Below, one piece after another: positions 1 to 60,229 of a stretch of 64,000 bases of DNA (its first letter is position 1; each line of letters opens with the position of its first letter). The notes beneath the pieces were generated by a model. It ran no database searches. It had not been told where the DNA came from and was given only the letters and a program-made list of their open reading frames with translations. A program made the position numbers and the translations under genes. This stretch comes from Puffinus mauretanicus (lineage: Eukaryota > Chordata > Aves > Procellariiformes > Procellariidae). Location of the stretch: positions 62,001-126,000 of the forward strand of contig JAJKFH010003762.1 in NCBI GenBank assembly GCA_023333565.1, written 5' to 3'.

Positions 1-607
1 TATATGCTATAATATACCAGCAAAGTATATTTGCAATACTGTACAGAAAGTAATGCTAGAAAAAAAGGCTCGCTTCACAAATTGCTACTGCACTGTTTTG
101 GCCGCAAGTCACAGGTAGCAGAGGGGAAAAAAAAAGCTAACTACAAGAAAAAGAACCGGCTATGCAAATGTCTGATTTTATGCCACTGTCTGATTTTGCC
201 ATGGTCTCTCGCTAGGTGTTTCACAAACCAAAGCGCAGCTGTCTGGAGGCAGGAACTTTTTTTTAAACATGGAGATGAAAGGTCATTTCTACAGTCAAAA
301 GAAACACAACGTGGTCAGCCTGCAGAAAGCGACTGCTCTCCCAGCAAAACGACTTCAGTCAAAAACAGGGTCCCATCCCGAGGGAGCCGCAGCGCGGGAG
401 TGTGACCACCCTGTCACCCCCAGCTTGCTCGGGCTGGCAGCCCCACCGGGCAGGGGCAGGGGGAGAGGCTGAAGGGCTGAAGGCCCCCCGTAAACCCACC
501 CCTGCTGTCCAGAGCAGGACAGATTACCTTGGAGAATTTCACTAGGACAGACCATTGTCTCCAAACTGGAAGTTATTGCGGTAAGCTGTGCGCTGATCCA
601 TATGGTA

Positions 608-613
608 TTTATT
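608..613 (-). promoter_or_regulatory. Candidate distal poly(A) signal AATAAA
   Basis: This is the second and last canonical AATAAA on the minus strand downstream of the RNF150 stop codon, about 7.4 kb away. It would apply only if the transcript has a long 3'UTR. It may equally be a chance hexamer. Confidence 0.12.
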
Positions 614-1150
614 TCGTTCGGGATTTTTCTTTCCTTTTTAACATTGGCATTTGCTGGTATGGCTCTGCAGTGTGTGAGAAGAGACACGGCTGGAAAAAGC
701 TTTGGAGACATCACTGAAAACCAGGATACTTCTGCTCTGTTCGTGAACTGCGTACAAATGGGACGCCACATTTTTTTGGTTTGCTTATAAACTACTCTAA
801 ATAAAAATAATTCTCTTCTGGAAATGGATGGAATGTATATTTTGACAAGTACAAAACCATTTTAAATGTTCACTAAATACAAGGAACATCTTGCTATAAA
901 AATAACAGACCCTCCCACCCACTGTCCCCTCTTTACATTTCTAATTATAAAATGGTACAGTCATTTCAGGTTGCTAACGTGAAACAAGAAGGAAGGATGG
1001 TATTACGTACACATACAAAACATTTAGATATCTGACATCCGAAATAACTGTATACATTCAGAGCAAACAAGCATCTTGATCTTGCTATTGTTTTTAACGC
1101 TACAGAGGACTGAAGAATCAAGAAATAAACAAGAAAGGGAAAACGCTATT

Positions 1151-1196
1151 TCTTTTTTTTTTCTCTCTTTTTTCTCTCTTCTTTTTTTTTTTTTTT
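1151..1196. repeat. Pyrimidine-rich T/C tract
   Basis: About 46 bases on the plus strand consist only of T and C, with long T runs broken by CTCTC blocks. On the RNF150-sense strand it is a purine tract. It is low-complexity sequence. Confidence 0.8.
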
Positions 1197-1411
1197 GCAT
1201 TCACTCCAGAAGGAAATAACTTCCCCCGATTCACAATTAAAATAGTTGAGAGAGACAAGATTAATTTCAGCTGGAAAACTCATCCGTTGGCTTTTCATTC
1301 AAAATCCACAACATCTTTCATTCATCTTTCTTCTCTGTTTCTCCCTTTGAAATATAGCTCCTGCTCAGAAGGTTTTTTCCCTTGAAACAGAAGTGCCAAA
1401 GAAGGGAAAGG

Positions 1412-1496
1412 GAGCCGAGCGGGTTTCCAGCCCGGCGGGGGAAGCTGCGCGGCAGAGGGCAGCCTTCTCCCTCCCTCGCCGTCCCAGCCCGCAGCT
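1412..1496. other. Small CpG-rich patch in the 3' flank
   Basis: The patch has about nine CpG dinucleotides in 80 bases, including CCGAGCGGG and GCTGCGCGGC, in otherwise AT-rich and CpG-poor sequence. No exon or promoter motif is recognised. It could be a remnant of a CpG island or a GC-biased segment. Confidence 0.4.
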
Positions 1497-3780
1497 GCCA
1501 TCTGCTACGCAAACAAATCCAGACTAAAAAGTCCATCTGGCGTTCCTCTTTCAACTGCGAAACTATCAATTAGTTCAGGTAACAGCTTAGTAAAATAAAA
1601 GAAGTGCTTGCGTTGGATCAATTGTCCCTATTTAAAAAGTCTGCTAAAACACACCTCCACCCTCATTTTCCCTCGCCCCTAAAATATTTCATGACATTGT
1701 TTTTCATCACTGATGTTAACCAAGCCGATTCATTTCTGTTATGCTGGTTGCCCCATATACGCTCACACATTTTGCATCTATAAAACAAATGAATCAATGC
1801 TCAGTGTTCTTCAGTGAAGCAGCAGTCCCGGTCAGCACTGGTTATGCCCTGAATCTGCGGAAACACCTGGGCCTATCTTTCATTAAGCCCTTAAGCTGAA
1901 CTTAGGCTTTCCCCCGTGCTAAACCAGAGCGGTCCGACCTGCTACAAGAGATACGGGCAGCACGAAATGCAAGAGAGGAAGTTTGATCCCATGATCTCCT
2001 TCCCCTGCAACAAAGGCTCACACCAGAGCAAACATTTGAGAGAGGGGCTGGGAAGGAACAGGCTGGATTTCTCTGCATTTCAGTCCTGCCAAATGGATGC
2101 ATCCCAACAGCAAACCGAGCCCTCCCGCTTCTCTTTAGAGAGTCAGCTTGTCCTGGCTCCTGTTCCTAGCAGACTGGTAACTTTGGCCGTACAACAGGGA
2201 TCTACAAGAACAACAAATGGTTAAAAAAAGTCCATTATTGCTAACGAATAGAAATCAATAAATGACTATTGGTTTTCTTGGTTTGCACAGCCTATAAATT
2301 CCTATTCCTGGCTTACTTCAAACTATATGCTTAGTCATGAGCTTTTCTACAGACAGAGACCACGAAGGAATGAGCCTCTTACAAAGAAAGCCTGGGAGAT
2401 TCCCAGCTGCCTGGGCCGAGAGGCATTTCCCGCTGTTACGCATAATCTCTATCGTCATTTCAGGACAGACCAATTGTTGCAACAAGGACTTGCAGTCCAG
2501 AGATTTATATATAAAGACTTGTGCCCCGAGCTTTGCGTTTGCCAGAATCCGCTCAAAGGGCTGTGGCATATATTCAAAGGAAAAAGTTTGTAAGGCAAAA
2601 CTCTGGAAAATCTATACGACGATTGCACTCGAGGTTTAACAAGAACGGCAAATAAAACACACTTTATGGAAAATCTGTAACTGTGTTGTACTGATGACTA
2701 AAAGTACACGGAAGTGTTAAGTGATCTGCAGATACCTGCCAGTGCAACCCGTCCATGTGCAAAGGTCTTCTGAGCTAGACATTTTTCAAATTGGACAAGC
2801 ATTTCTTTTTTTTAGCAAGGGGGAAAAGAGGGTGGGTTAACAAGTTTGACAACAAAAACTTCACATCCCAAAATGCATATTTTTTGAGAAAGATCAAATT
2901 CAGAGCTGGATCCATCTCTGGTGCTCGGATTCATTTTGTCAACAAAATAAGAATGTATTCCAAACGAGTAATTCAGCAAGAGACAAAGTACTGCCCATCT
3001 TGCAATGACTTCCTCTGGATCTGATCCAGGGGTCATTGAAGTAGTGAGATCTGAGAGACCTCTTCTCATACGTGATTTCAATAATCTTTTTTTTTTCAAA
3101 TTGCCTCTATAAAGCCTTTTTCTTTGGTGCCACAATCTCCCTCATATAAAAAGTCTAAAATGGCAGCTGCTTCTGTTTTCACTACAATACAGTTTCCATA
3201 ATCGTATCAATGTACTTTTATACGCATACATGGCAATTTAATTCTATAGAATGCTTAAAGAATGAACTGCAGTGCTATGATTGTCCTGATCCTGATTTTG
3301 AGGACTCTAAAACAGTCAGAAAATAAAAAAACCCCAAACCTTCCGCAAGTGCCAGATCTGTATCCCCACCAGAATGGGTCAGCCATGGGGAAGGGATGCA
3401 GAGCTGGTGCCTTGCACATCTGCATGCATACAGGTCGTTTGTGAGTGCAAAATTCTGCCCATATAACTTTTGATGCGTCCTACCTATTGAACAGACCTTT
3501 GGGAAGGCAGTTTAGGGAAACCCATGACAATCAAGGGACACTCAGAGCGCAGTCTCTGTCTGTCCAAGTTTCATCCTGCAACCCAGCCTGAGTGAAGATG
3601 AGCCTCGCAAAGGCGAATGCTTTTCCCACCTACTACTCGCTCACGGGAAAGAAGAGAAAAGAGCCCCAGATGACAGGACAGGAAGAGCCCGGAGAGACAC
3701 AAGATCAGCTTAATGACACGAGCACCTTTCTCGGAGAGCTGCACCGTCCTCTGGCCCTGTGCAGGAGGTGCCCCTCTGCC

Positions 3781-3860
3781 CCGGCCGCCCTGGGCTGGCA
3801 GCGGGCGGTGGCAGCCGCAGCAGAGCCGCCCGCGCCGCGGGTGGGCAGTCACGGCGCGAG
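3781..3860. other. Dense CpG-rich patch in the 3' flank
   Basis: Thirteen CpGs are countable in 80 bases, with a CCGCCCGCGCCGCGGG core. This is the densest CpG cluster seen in the window. It is far shorter than a typical vertebrate CpG island. It could mark a small promoter or enhancer (for example of a non-coding transcript) or a GC-rich relic; the sequence alone does not decide. Confidence 0.45.
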
Positions 3861-4446
3861 AATTATATGCGTGAGCACTTGTTCGTCAGAGGGCACCAGA
3901 GGATTTTGTTTTTTCCTGGCTGCATGCTAAAGGCTGCTTTCCCTTCTGAACAGGCAGTGCTGTGTCCCCGGCATCTGCATCCCACATATTTAACGCTGGA
4001 GCCCAAGCTTAGTGGGCAGCTGTACCGAGGACTCACACAATGCTCAGGACGGGACTAATCTTGCCCAAAGCTGCACGTCGGGAGGTTTAATTTCACCCTG
4101 TGAGGAACCTCCGTGGAGAGACTTCTGTAAGCAAAAATGTGCACGGGCGTGCAGATCTGCAGAATTAAGGCTTTCATACATGTTACAAACATACATCTGG
4201 GAGTCTTAATATTTATGAAGCACCTCAAATTCCCAAGGCATTTCATAGGTTTTATATACAAAGAATATTGTCAGCCAGGTCCTGCTTTAGGAAAACATTT
4301 CCATTCGACACAAGGGCTTAATTATGCTCATAGAAGACCTGTTGAAAATAATGTCATTTTGGTACAAGTCCAAAATCAGTCATAAGTGCTTTTCTGAAGA
4401 AGGACGGAATATAACATTTACTTAAGTGCTTTCCTAAGTTCTGGCT

Positions 4447-4901
4447 TCAGTGAGGAGGGCCATGAAAATGATCAGGGGGATGGAACACCTCTCCTATGAA
4501 GAAAGGCTGAGAGAGTTGGGGTTGTTCAGCCTGGGGAAGAGAAGGCTCCGGGGACACCTTATTGCAGCCTTCCAGTACTTAAAGGGGGCTTATAAGAAAG
4601 ATGGGGACAGACTTTTTAGCAGGGCCTGTTGCGACAGGACAAGGGCGAATGGTTTTAAACTGAAAGAGGGTAGATTTAGACTAGGTATAAGGAAGACATT
4701 TTTTACAATGAGGGTGGTGAAACACTGGCACAGGTTGCCCCGAGAGGTGGTAGATGCCCCATCCCTGGAAACATTCAAGGTCAGGTTGGACGGGGCTCTG
4801 AGCAACCTGATCTAGTTGAAGATGTCCTTGCCCACGGCAGGAGGGTTGGACTAGATGACCTTTAAAGGTCCCTTCCAACCCAAACTATTTTATGATTCTG
4901 T
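4447..4901 (+). mobile_element. CR1 LINE, 5'-truncated copy with intact 3' end
   Basis: The segment shows the typical CR1 3' region: GAGGAGGGCCATGAAAATGA, then AGAAAGGCTGAGAGAGTTGG, then GTTCAGCCTGGGGAAGAGAA, and it ends CTATTTTATGATTCTGT, a CR1 terminus without poly(A). A frame of 121 codons (4450-4815) still reads as the C-terminal tail of the CR1 ORF2 protein (SYEERLRELGLFSLGKRRLR and FFTMRVVKHWHRLPREVVDA), but it lacks the endonuclease and polymerase core, so the copy is dead. Extensive 5' truncation is usual for CR1. The open frame suggests it is fairly young compared with the other copies here. Confidence 0.93.
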
Positions 4902-6710
4902 AATGTGTAATGTGGCTTTGCACTCGTTATCGCTTAACAGTGCTCAGAGCTGTAGAACACCTGAGGACAGGGATGGAAAAACATCCTTCCTGGGCGAAAC
5001 TGCAGGTAGAACTGGGAAAACAAAAGCAGAAAGACTCCTGATCCAGATCTGCTAGGATGCCTCTTTTGAAAGACCACAGTATGGCGATATGTAAAAACGT
5101 CTCACCCAGCCTAGCACCCTGCCTCTGCCAGTGGCCGCCTGTGGACCCCGAGGGACCACATCTAGTATGGGATACTTGGGAAAAGAGCATGCACAGCGCG
5201 ATCCCTCTCCAAAATCCTTTACTAACTCCTAGAAATATGGGCAGGGTCTCAGTTACCATCTCTGTGATGCCCCTTTGAGCACAGCTCCCTTTAATGATTT
5301 TGCTGGGCAAAGGACCCAAAAGTTCGGTATCAGCTGGGAATTTCACCTCCTGCCTTGCTTTTCCACAGACCTCGCTGTGCTGTGGGTGACTCCGCTATGG
5401 CAACAGATAATTGGTCAATCTATCCATTGAGATTAACTTAATTAAGTTTGTGAAATAAAATGAAGACTTTGCGACAGCTCCTCTGAAACCCAAACAGTTC
5501 GGCCAGGAGTTTTTCGTCTGTGTGCTGGGCTGCAACGGGCAGATGTTAACGGATCACTGATAACTCGGACATCATGTTCGTGATGTTCCTGTGACATGTA
5601 GCACCCAGGCTCCAGCGCTAGAAAAGAAATTGTACCAGTGTGTGTACTTTCCATAGGGAGACCCGACCGTGTATAACGAGCTTCACTCTTTCCCCTGCAG
5701 TCATTTGAGATGAATTTCATTCCTGTGTGAACGGCCAGTATTTGGTGTAAGCACCATTTAAATCCCATTTCAGCGTTATTTCCAGAGCTTAAGCGGAGCT
5801 GATGTGGTACCTTGTGCAAACTCTCTTGTGTAGGGGTGGATTTCAGCATCGGTTCCCCTGGCGCTGTAGGTCTTTCCCATAGCAGCAAGGAATAGAGAAG
5901 ACATTAAAGAATAAGGAAAATACGATTACAGAACCGCAAATATTGGCAAGACTGACCTAGCTGCGCCCTCTGGAACGATCTCTAACTTTCTTTTTAAACC
6001 AAGCAGATTTCCAGCTGCCTGTATCTCTTTAATTAAAAGACATGTCATTTCAAATGGCTTATAAAAATGTAACGGCACATTTCCGGATCATGGTTTTGAA
6101 GGATGATTAGGCTGTGCTCCTTTGCCTCAAAGTTACCCTGCAATTTCGGGACTAAGAACATAAAAAAAATTAAGCTATAAAGTGAACTGAGTTCTAACTG
6201 GACTGAAAAGCATGGAGTATAATTTTCCTTCTTCCTGTACTAAAGAAGCAAGTCGGCCAAAATTTTAGGGATAGTTCTAAACCCATTTCCTCCTGAATAA
6301 GATCTGACAAACCAAATTTTGGCTGGAAGTTGGTTTCCACACCTAACGAGTAAATCCACCAGGAGATTAAATGCAGCAGGAACCCTAATAGTTGCAGTTT
6401 GAGATGCTGCCATGACACCATCAAGTCAAAATGTTTGACCTCTCCATGAAATTTCGATATAAGATGATTTTTGTTGATTCTCAGGAGGCAGTAATGTGAT
6501 TCAAATCATCTGACTGTCAACAGAAACCATTTACTCTTGTGTAACAGTAAGTTAAAAATGCTTCTTCACAGTTGAGTATTTTGACTGAAAAACAAAATCG
6601 TACACTGAACAAGTAACAATAAGCTTTTCCCTGGAAAGCAGAGCTCAAGTTGAACTAAATAATCATCACAGGTCATTATTATTTAGGTGTTTTGATTTAT
6701 GTTAGTTCTG

Positions 6711-6716
6711 TTTATT
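6711..6716 (-). promoter_or_regulatory. Candidate poly(A) signal AATAAA for RNF150
   Basis: The minus strand reads AATAAA here, about 1.3 kb after the stop codon. By eye it is the first canonical hexamer downstream of the stop; the only other one I found in the 3' flank is at 613-608. ATTAAA variants also occur at several places. No strong GT-rich downstream element is obvious, so use of this site is uncertain. Confidence 0.25.
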
Positions 6717-7620
6717 TTCAAATTCCATCCCCTCTACCCAAAATATTTTGGTATATATACCTATATACAAATTGCAAGTATTCCATTATGCTTGCGACAA
6801 TGTTGACAGGGACTCTGGAGGGCCACGACCGCCTGAACTCTTGTGTTCGATAACAAGCAGGCAAAAACTGCCGTCAAACTATAAGAAGTGAAACGCCCTA
6901 AGGAAAAAACCCCAAACAAACCAGGAAGTAAACATTTCAACCAGCTGCCTCCTGCTTCATTAGCAATTTCTGACACTGATATCAGCATCTCCAGACCCTT
7001 TCTAAGAATATTCTTGTCATCCGCATATTGCACAGCTGTTAACAAGCAGCCGCTGGAAACCTCTCAGACACTCCTTTAGCCTACCGGTCAGATTTTGGTC
7101 TGTAAAATTAAGAAAAGACATGATGTTATACTGGATCTTCTTTTCCAGCTACTGAATTGTGACTTGAAGGAAGTCCATTAATGTACTGACAACTGCTAAG
7201 AGCGTAAAATATAGCAAAGGACTACAAGGACGGAGTGAAGCTTTAAGCTTTTCTTTCTCTCCTTCACACTGTATGATACTTGTCTAGAACCGAGCTCTAA
7301 GTAAAAGCCAACATAATGCAGTTTTAACCCAAATCTCAGCAATCTCTGTTAATTCAGAGCTCTCTCACAAATAAAGGCCTTCAGAATATACCATTTCCAA
7401 GGCTCCCACTTAATGAAAGCAGGCTTCACATTAGTGCAGGGTGCTGGTGCACCATCCTTCTGAAGCCATGTGTACTTAATGCAGAAACAACAAGGCAATG
7501 ATAAATCCTGGAGTCAGATCATGAAGTGACCAGTGAACGGGAATTCAGATTTCTGGATTGAACTCTTGAAAAAGCTGGGGTCAGTCAACAAAACCAGAGT
7601 GTCCATCCATAACAAACTGT

Positions 7621-7644
7621 AAACAAACAAACAAACAAACAAAC
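7621..7644. repeat. (AAAC)6 microsatellite
   Basis: Six perfect AAAC units lie in the probable 3'UTR of RNF150, about 360 bases past the stop codon. The transcribed strand reads (GTTT)n. It is likely to vary in length between individuals. Confidence 0.9.
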
Positions 7645-8004
7645 ATACGTCTTTTCAAAAAAAAGAAACAAAACCCCGATCGAACAAGTGTAGAAAACAC
7701 TCAAGCTGTCATTTCAGTTGCGTATTTATGAGCCACTGAAGAGTTACATGACTGCTCTCAAGCACATGGGTCAACTGGAAGTGTTCATCTCCCATGTGAA
7801 CAAAATGAACGTATGTAGATGATGAAACCGCATCCAGGCAGACACAACTGTTGCTATTGCTTTTCGTGACCATCTCAGAATGGAGTGTGCAGGAGTGACA
7901 GTGCTCTGGAGGCATGTGCATGACTGGTCCAAATCCTAGAAAGCTGACTCGGTCCCTCCCTGTGACCCTCCCCTGTAGTTTAGTGTTGGATCTCTGTTTG
8001 TTTT

Positions 8005-55797
<47,793 letters not shown>

Positions 55798-56892
55798 CTA
55801 TCAGACAGGAGAGAGAGAAAAGAAACCTTACGTAAAACAAGTGATAGCCACGTAATAAAATGACAAGAGGATGTGGCAAGGCCAAAAAAAAAAAAAAAGG
55901 CAAAACAGTAACAAAAAGCTCCCCTTTCTCCTGCTGTTTTTTACCAAGAGGTAAGTCAGATGGATCTGGTGAAGGTTTCAACTGGAACCGGTAACACACT
56001 GTGTTTCTATAAACTAATCTCGGTGAGATACGTAAAATGTGTTTCATGGGTTGATACAAACACAGGTTTCCAGTGCTACTAAGGCTTATCTAGACGGTAT
56101 TGCTGTAAGTACTGCAGAAAGGGAGACGTGCTACAGCCAGCATCTTTCCATTCAACACTCCATATACATTTATCACAGCCTATTTTGCAGGCTCACGTGT
56201 CTGTCAGAGAAGCCCCTCCAAACTCTGCCTTCAGATCAGAAATACTTTCAATCACAGATCTCCACATGGTTTCATAGCCCGAAGGCGATGAAGCATCACT
56301 GCCCTTGCCTGGGGCTGGCAACAGAAGCCTGCAGGGACAAGAGCAGCTCAACGCGTTCCCAGCTCACCCGCTACCCCATGCAGCCGGAGGCTCCCCACAG
56401 CCCGAGCCCACGCAGATGTTCGGGAGCCCCTGCTGGGAGCTGGACTCGCCAGCTGATGCAAGTTTGAAGTCAAGAGCACTGTTTTATTCCACAAAAAACG
56501 CTACTGCAGCCCAGATCAGCTCCCAACACAGTTTGCAGCATGGCCCCAGAAGGACACGAGTCAGCACAGCCGAGGCAGCAAAGGGGTGTCCATTAATGGG
56601 ACAGGGCAGGGACTTCCTACAGTCCTGTCAATCTTTCTGAAGCCACGACCCTGTGAAATGGGCCCTCCACCGATCCATCAAGTCTTGACTCTGCACCAGC
56701 TTTCCTTTCTGTACAGTGCTGTTTCATTTTACTTGCATCACGCGCTGCTGAAACTATTTTCCTTTCATAATTTTATGTCCCCTATGTACATGACAAATAT
56801 AGTATGAAATTATCTGGGATTGGGCAGCTTGTTGAATGCCTTTTCTGGCTTTATAAATAAACTATCACTACTTTATGGTTTCATATTAGGGA

Positions 56893-56938
56893 TATTCTGT
56901 TCATCCAAAACAAGTATTCTGTTCATTCACAAAACAAG
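56893..56938. repeat. Imperfect tandem duplication of about 23 bases
   Basis: TATTCTGTTCATCCAAAACA AG is followed by TATTCTGTTCATTCACAAAA CAAG; the second copy has a two-base insertion. It looks like a local duplication. Confidence 0.75.
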
Positions 56939-57924
56939 TATGTAAACAATTTTTACACCTAAGCTATGTTTTGCAATAGTCAAATCCTGAATTGTACTAA
57001 GTGGCTAAGGACAAATAGGATGTATTTTAATGTAGAAATGTGCTAGAAACAACAGCATATGAAATTATCACAAACCAGCATTTAGAAAGAAAGGTACAAA
57101 CTGGGAGTGTCTGAAGTCAGAGAGACAATGCCAGGGTTTCAGAATTTCAACTGAAATCCGAAGAAATCAGCCAGCATGTTGTTAACCCCACTGTATTTTG
57201 ACTGACAAAGTGCTGCCTGCCTCGGGACACTCGCAGAGGTGGGAAGGGATCGCTCGGCCATGAATGGAGATGTGAGAGGGCGACTTGCGTTTCCAACAGC
57301 ATCCCCCTCCAAGCTGATATCCAACCCGAGCTTCACCGGTGCAGCACTGTGCCCTCGTCCTCATGGTCCAGCTCAGACATTTCTCCACCGAAAACCCCTG
57401 GGAGGTATAAACCAGGTTTTCAAAGGTATTTAGGTGTTAAAGACCAGGAGGTGTCTAGCAGGATTTTGGATATACTAAAGCAGACAGGTGGGTGGCATTC
57501 AATGTAAAACACTAACCATGGTGGAAACTTTATCAAAATGGAGGATCAATTGGAGATACTGAAATAGCTGCGACAGACTGTTGCTACTCACACACGAAAT
57601 CGCTGCAAAGCTGGGAACTGAACCCTCCTCTCTCAAGTCTTGGAGTAGAAGTGCAAACTGCACCACTCTTCCTCTCGTGAGGCTTTCCATCACAACTCTT
57701 TCCTGATTATGAACAGGTCAGTCAATGAATAAGGGGAAATCAATAGTTTGGCTGAGTCAAGAGTTTGAGATATCCATGATAGGAAGCTTAACCTTTCTGC
57801 TGATACTCTTCATAAAGCATTAATCATTTTCAGCTGTTGCCCTTTATTTGTCTAGTAAGAGCCCACCTTCAGCAGCCAAGATAAATCCACCTTTGCAACT
57901 CTTCTGATACTTGTTTATTACAAA

Positions 57925-57946
57925 AGGCTAATGCAAACATTAGCCT
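57925..57946. repeat. Perfect 9-bp hairpin with CAAA loop
   Basis: The arms AGGCTAATG and CATTAGCCT are exact complements around CAAA. It shares the loop sequence of the hairpin at 54944-54969. Confidence 0.65.
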
Positions 57947-60229
57947 AACAGCCTAGGGAGAATTTGCCAAATCTCAAAGTGGCTGAGAAGGGCACTGGTG
58001 CCGTGCCAGTAATTTTCCTGCAGTCAATAAGACAAATTGTCTGGAGCAGTGCTTAGCTGTCCACATGCCTTCCTTTGTTCTCTTCCCTTTCTTTAAAGAA
58101 AATAAAAATTTTAAAATCACTCTACAAGAAAACCAGAGCAACCACTCAGACAAAGCCAAAAAGAACCCATAGTGAAAAATCCCACAGTCAAAAATACCGA
58201 AACGAATTTCATCAACTCCTCTCTCAAAAGCCACCATTCTGACCCACTCACTTGTCCAGCACGGACCTCTAACATCATCTTCAGTACAATCTGGGGCACT
58301 GTATGAATGATGTTACCTGAAAGCCTATAAAAATCGGAGATACAGACAAAAATATTTTCAGTAGAAAATATAGGTAGTATCTTAACCGTTTCATTATCTT
58401 GAATCTTAAATTTCTTTAAAAACTCCAACAACATGTTTAATTATGTTTAATTCCACTGAATATAGCTTAGTATATTTCTGGAGAACTGTAAATAATGGGC
58501 ACAGGCCAGATACGACATGTTGCAAATAAAGAATCACGTTCAACTATGAAATTAATATTTTTGTAATAATAAAACAAGCACCCCATAATAATGTCCTATA
58601 TTTCTTCAATAGTAAAGTAATGAAAAAGAGGGAGAAAAAATTTGTGATTTCCCGTATAAATTTAACCTCATTACTGTTTTTCATCACCTGCCCCTTCTGA
58701 TTAAGCTACAGTGCAGCTTTCTGGCTTCAATTCACGGTGGAAACATAACTGGTTTGGAATAGGAGTGCAGCCACAGACCTCCCTTCTCTGCTCTCTCCTC
58801 CTTGCATCTCTCTCTGTCAGGATGGTCTACTGCCACCTTGGGCCTAGGGCCTTTTAAGATACTTTAAAAAACCAAGATACTAAGTAAATTGCCATGGATA
58901 TATGCTAAGTAAAATTGCATTTAGAAATGCAAAGTAGAAGACACAGCTATTGCAAGAGGAAAGCCGCTGCTTTTATTTATTCAAACCCTTAATATATTCA
59001 AATTTCAGGCTATCTGGTTATTTTCTTGGAAAACGTTACCATTTGTAATGAAGCGTTCTTGGAAAAAAAATAACCAAATCAGCAACAAATAATAATCAGG
59101 AATTTTTTTTTAAACATTTTATTGAGTTTATGATAATTTCTCCAAGGCACTATAGGGAATGCTATTTGATCAATCAAGTCATTAAGCTAAATTCTTAATC
59201 TCAAATATGCTCAATATTGGGAAGAAAATGAAAAAAAGAAAGAGAAAGTAATTTATTTTCCTTTCCTCCCTTATACAATAAAATGTTTGTATTATCTCAG
59301 TTTCAGTATCTAATGAGACATGAGAAGCTCCAATGTACATGAAAACTATACACATTAAAGAAGGGAAATAATGTAATGAGACATCAATGTTAGAGATGAA
59401 TTTCTATGCCCAAGTACACATTTGTTCAGCAAACTTCAAAAAAGAGAAAGTATCTGGAAATATGTACTGATGCTTCTCTGGTGAGTTAAATGCTAATGAT
59501 GCCTTTCATTAAACATACTCACAATGGGAACTGCATTTTGTGGCACTCTTGTTACCTAACACATTTCTTTTCTTTTTCTGGCCAAGATTAATGCAGAGTT
59601 TGACAGGAATTTTTAAGTAGCTGTCAGGATGAATCAGAGATTCATAAATCAAAGGTATTCAGGCTGCAGTGAACGGATTTTTTTTCTTCTTTTTTGGCTT
59701 AGGAAACATTTAACATATCATCTCTCTCTCCTCATGAGCCAATAACAAAACAAGGTAGAACTTACAGGCATTTGGGATGATTTAAGTCACTTTAACTTGC
59801 TGAAGTGTATTCACCTAATCAAATATTTCTGGGTGGAGAAAATGTGCTGCCGGTCTTCAGGCAGCTACTCTGCTTCTGGGCTCTGCATCCCATGGCATTA
59901 CGCAGGAGAGCCATCGGCACGGTTATCGGTGGGCGTTGGGCGGGCCCGGGCATTGCTGGCTCCAGCGGGGCCATGCTGGGGAGCTGGGGACAGGCTCAGC
60001 TTGTTTCCCGGTCACTGGGCCAAACGTGTAGCCCTGTGGCTAATCCATTGATAGCGCAACAGCCGCACCAAGCTGTGGCTACTTTGTTCACTTACAAAGA
60101 GTTGCTCTGGAATTAATAGGCCTTGATATACTGAATCCCCCAAGCACTGTACCTGCCTGGGTGGGTCTTCCTCATCCCAGCCTGCAGGAGAAGGAGTCCC
60201 ATCTCCTAACGAACTGCTAACAGCAGGAG

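Larger units (their letters stand above)
1..6710. other. RNF150 3' flank (intergenic or distal 3'UTR)
   Basis: No coding exon is recognised here on either strand. Contents are a pyrimidine-rich tract (1151-1196), CpG-rich patches (1412-1496 and 3781-3860), and a CR1 3' end (4447-4901). In mammals the next gene on this side is TBC1D9, transcribed in the same direction; none of its coding sequence was recognised. Open frames of up to 148 codons on both strands have no family resemblance and look like chance. Confidence 0.6.
6711..8004 (-). other. RNF150: Probable proximal 3'UTR of RNF150
   Basis: This is the sequence directly downstream of the RNF150 stop codon on the minus strand, with no recognisable splice site or gene. 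It contains a (CAAA)n-type simple repeat at 7621-7644 and ends at the first AATAAA in the transcribed strand (6716-6711). That this is UTR follows from position; the true length cannot be read from sequence, and the UTR may run much further toward base 1. Confidence 0.4.

Noticed and set aside
4450..4815. 121-codon plus-strand frame considered as a host gene
   Set aside because: It is the ORF2 tail of a truncated CR1 element.
5442..5888. 148-codon minus-strand frame downstream of RNF150
   Set aside because: No domain is recognised, and it lies in likely 3'UTR or intergenic sequence. No evidence for translation.
7621..7644. Regular AAAC units considered as a CRISPR-like array
   Set aside because: A four-base microsatellite without spacers in a vertebrate gene; no cas genes or repeat-spacer pattern anywhere.
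1..8004. Searched for coding exons of the mammalian neighbour TBC1D9
   Set aside because: No matching coding sequence was recognised; the CpG patches alone do not establish its promoter.
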